Made by a program: the position numbers and the translations under genes. This document shows positions 6,061 through 6,406 of a DNA stretch of 6,406 nt, piece by piece. The DNA is from Desulfobulbaceae bacterium (GTDB taxonomy: Bacteria; Desulfobacterota; Desulfobulbia; Desulfobulbales; Desulfobulbaceae). Where the stretch lies: assembly GCA_007121995.1 (NCBI GenBank), contig SKJK01000140.1, positions 1-6,406 on the forward strand, written 5' to 3'. Numbering within the stretch: position 1 is the stretch's first letter; each line of letters begins with the position of its first letter. A model generated the notes under the pieces. The model did no database searches. It worked only from the letters and a program-made list of their open reading frames with translations, and was not told where the DNA came from.

Positions 6061-6406
6061 ATGCCTTGCACAACGCATGCAATCACCATGGATGAATTGC
6101 ACCTTTTGTTAGCCAAAGCCAGCTGCGCTCAGGCAGAGGGTCGCTTTACAGAAGCCCGGGACAGATATCAGCTTTTGTTGCAGTATCTACCCAATGCGGT
6201 TCCTGTGCACTATAATATCGGTCTGGTCTATTATGCGCTTGGTGATTTCAAGCAGGCTATAGATGAATTTTCGCTGGCGCTTAACCTGGAACCCGAAGAT
6301 ACCGACATCCTTTTCAATCTTGCCTTGTGCCAGAAACAGACTGGAGACCGGGCGGCGGCTACCACCTCCTACCTGCGCGTTCTCGAGATCACACCAGATA
6401 GTATCG
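6061..6406 (+). CDS. TPR-repeat protein, N-terminal part, cut by window end
   Basis: The first 115 residues are present and the frame is still open at the edge. Three tetratricopeptide repeats of 34 residues follow in exact register at about 13-46, 47-80 and 81-114, with typical helix residues (for example VHYNIGLVYYALGDFKQAIDEFSLALNLEPED). TPR arrays bind protein partners. The rest could be more repeats or a fused catalytic domain, so no specific function can be given. There is no signal peptide, so this part is probably cytoplasmic. The ATG at 6061 has GGAA at 6052-6055, five bases upstream, and an in-frame stop at 6040-6042. The alternative ATG at 6088 lacks a ribosome site. Confidence 0.85.
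   Translation, partial: MPCTTHAITMDELHLLLAKASCAQAEGRFTEARDRYQLLLQYLPNAVPVHYNIGLVYYALGDFKQAIDEFSLALNLEPEDTDILFNLALCQKQTGDRAAATTSYLRVLEITPDSI

Noticed and set aside
1..6406. Search for insertion sequences, CRISPR arrays, tRNA genes, attachment sites and defence systems
   Set aside because: No transposase, regularly spaced repeats, cloverleaf-like RNA sequence or terminal repeats were found; all complete genes are ordinary chromosomal types.

Overview
The window looks like ordinary chromosomal DNA of a Gram-negative bacterium, most likely from the Desulfobacterota (deltaproteobacterial) side. The grounds are a cobyrinate a,c-diamide synthase with the GGSGKS P-loop and YTHVLASGAPQWA-type C-terminus I associate with that group, a hybrid kinase paired with a REC-HD-GYP regulator, a lipoprotein with a classical lipobox, and mid-range GC. 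The lineage is an inference from protein style; no marker gene is present.

Layout. Bases 1-86 hold no assignable gene. A complete cbiA-like gene (87-1496) encodes the glutamine-dependent amidase of corrinoid synthesis, or its siroheme-amidating relative DsrN. A 160-base gap follows and carries a near-perfect sigma70 promoter (TTGACA, 16 bases, TATAAT with an extended -10 TG). It drives a two-gene signalling operon: a membrane-bound hybrid histidine kinase (1657-3681) and a response regulator with an HD-GYP domain (3678-4742), joined by a 4-base ATGA overlap. The same-strand gene 51 bases further on encodes a YjbQ/UPF0047 protein (4794-5210) and may share the transcript.

Converging on it from the minus strand is a small lipoprotein of unknown function (5237-5761). 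Its 5' region has a promoter-like TTGACA/TATTGT pair and two short palindromes near the predicted transcription start. A 299-base gap separates its start codon from a plus-strand TPR protein (from 6061) that runs off the end of the window.

How the genes work together. The kinase and HD-GYP regulator should form one phosphorelay that controls cyclic-di-GMP breakdown; all key catalytic residues of both are present. The amidase is probably independent of it, because the strong promoter separates them. The YjbQ protein, lipoprotein and TPR protein show no evident functional link to the relay.

I found no mobile element, CRISPR array, RNA gene or riboswitch, and no convincing new biological system. 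The points most worth a second look are the promoter that moves the kinase start downstream, the atypical receiver and C-terminal domain of the kinase, the CbiA-versus-DsrN question, and the operator-like region upstream of the lipoprotein.
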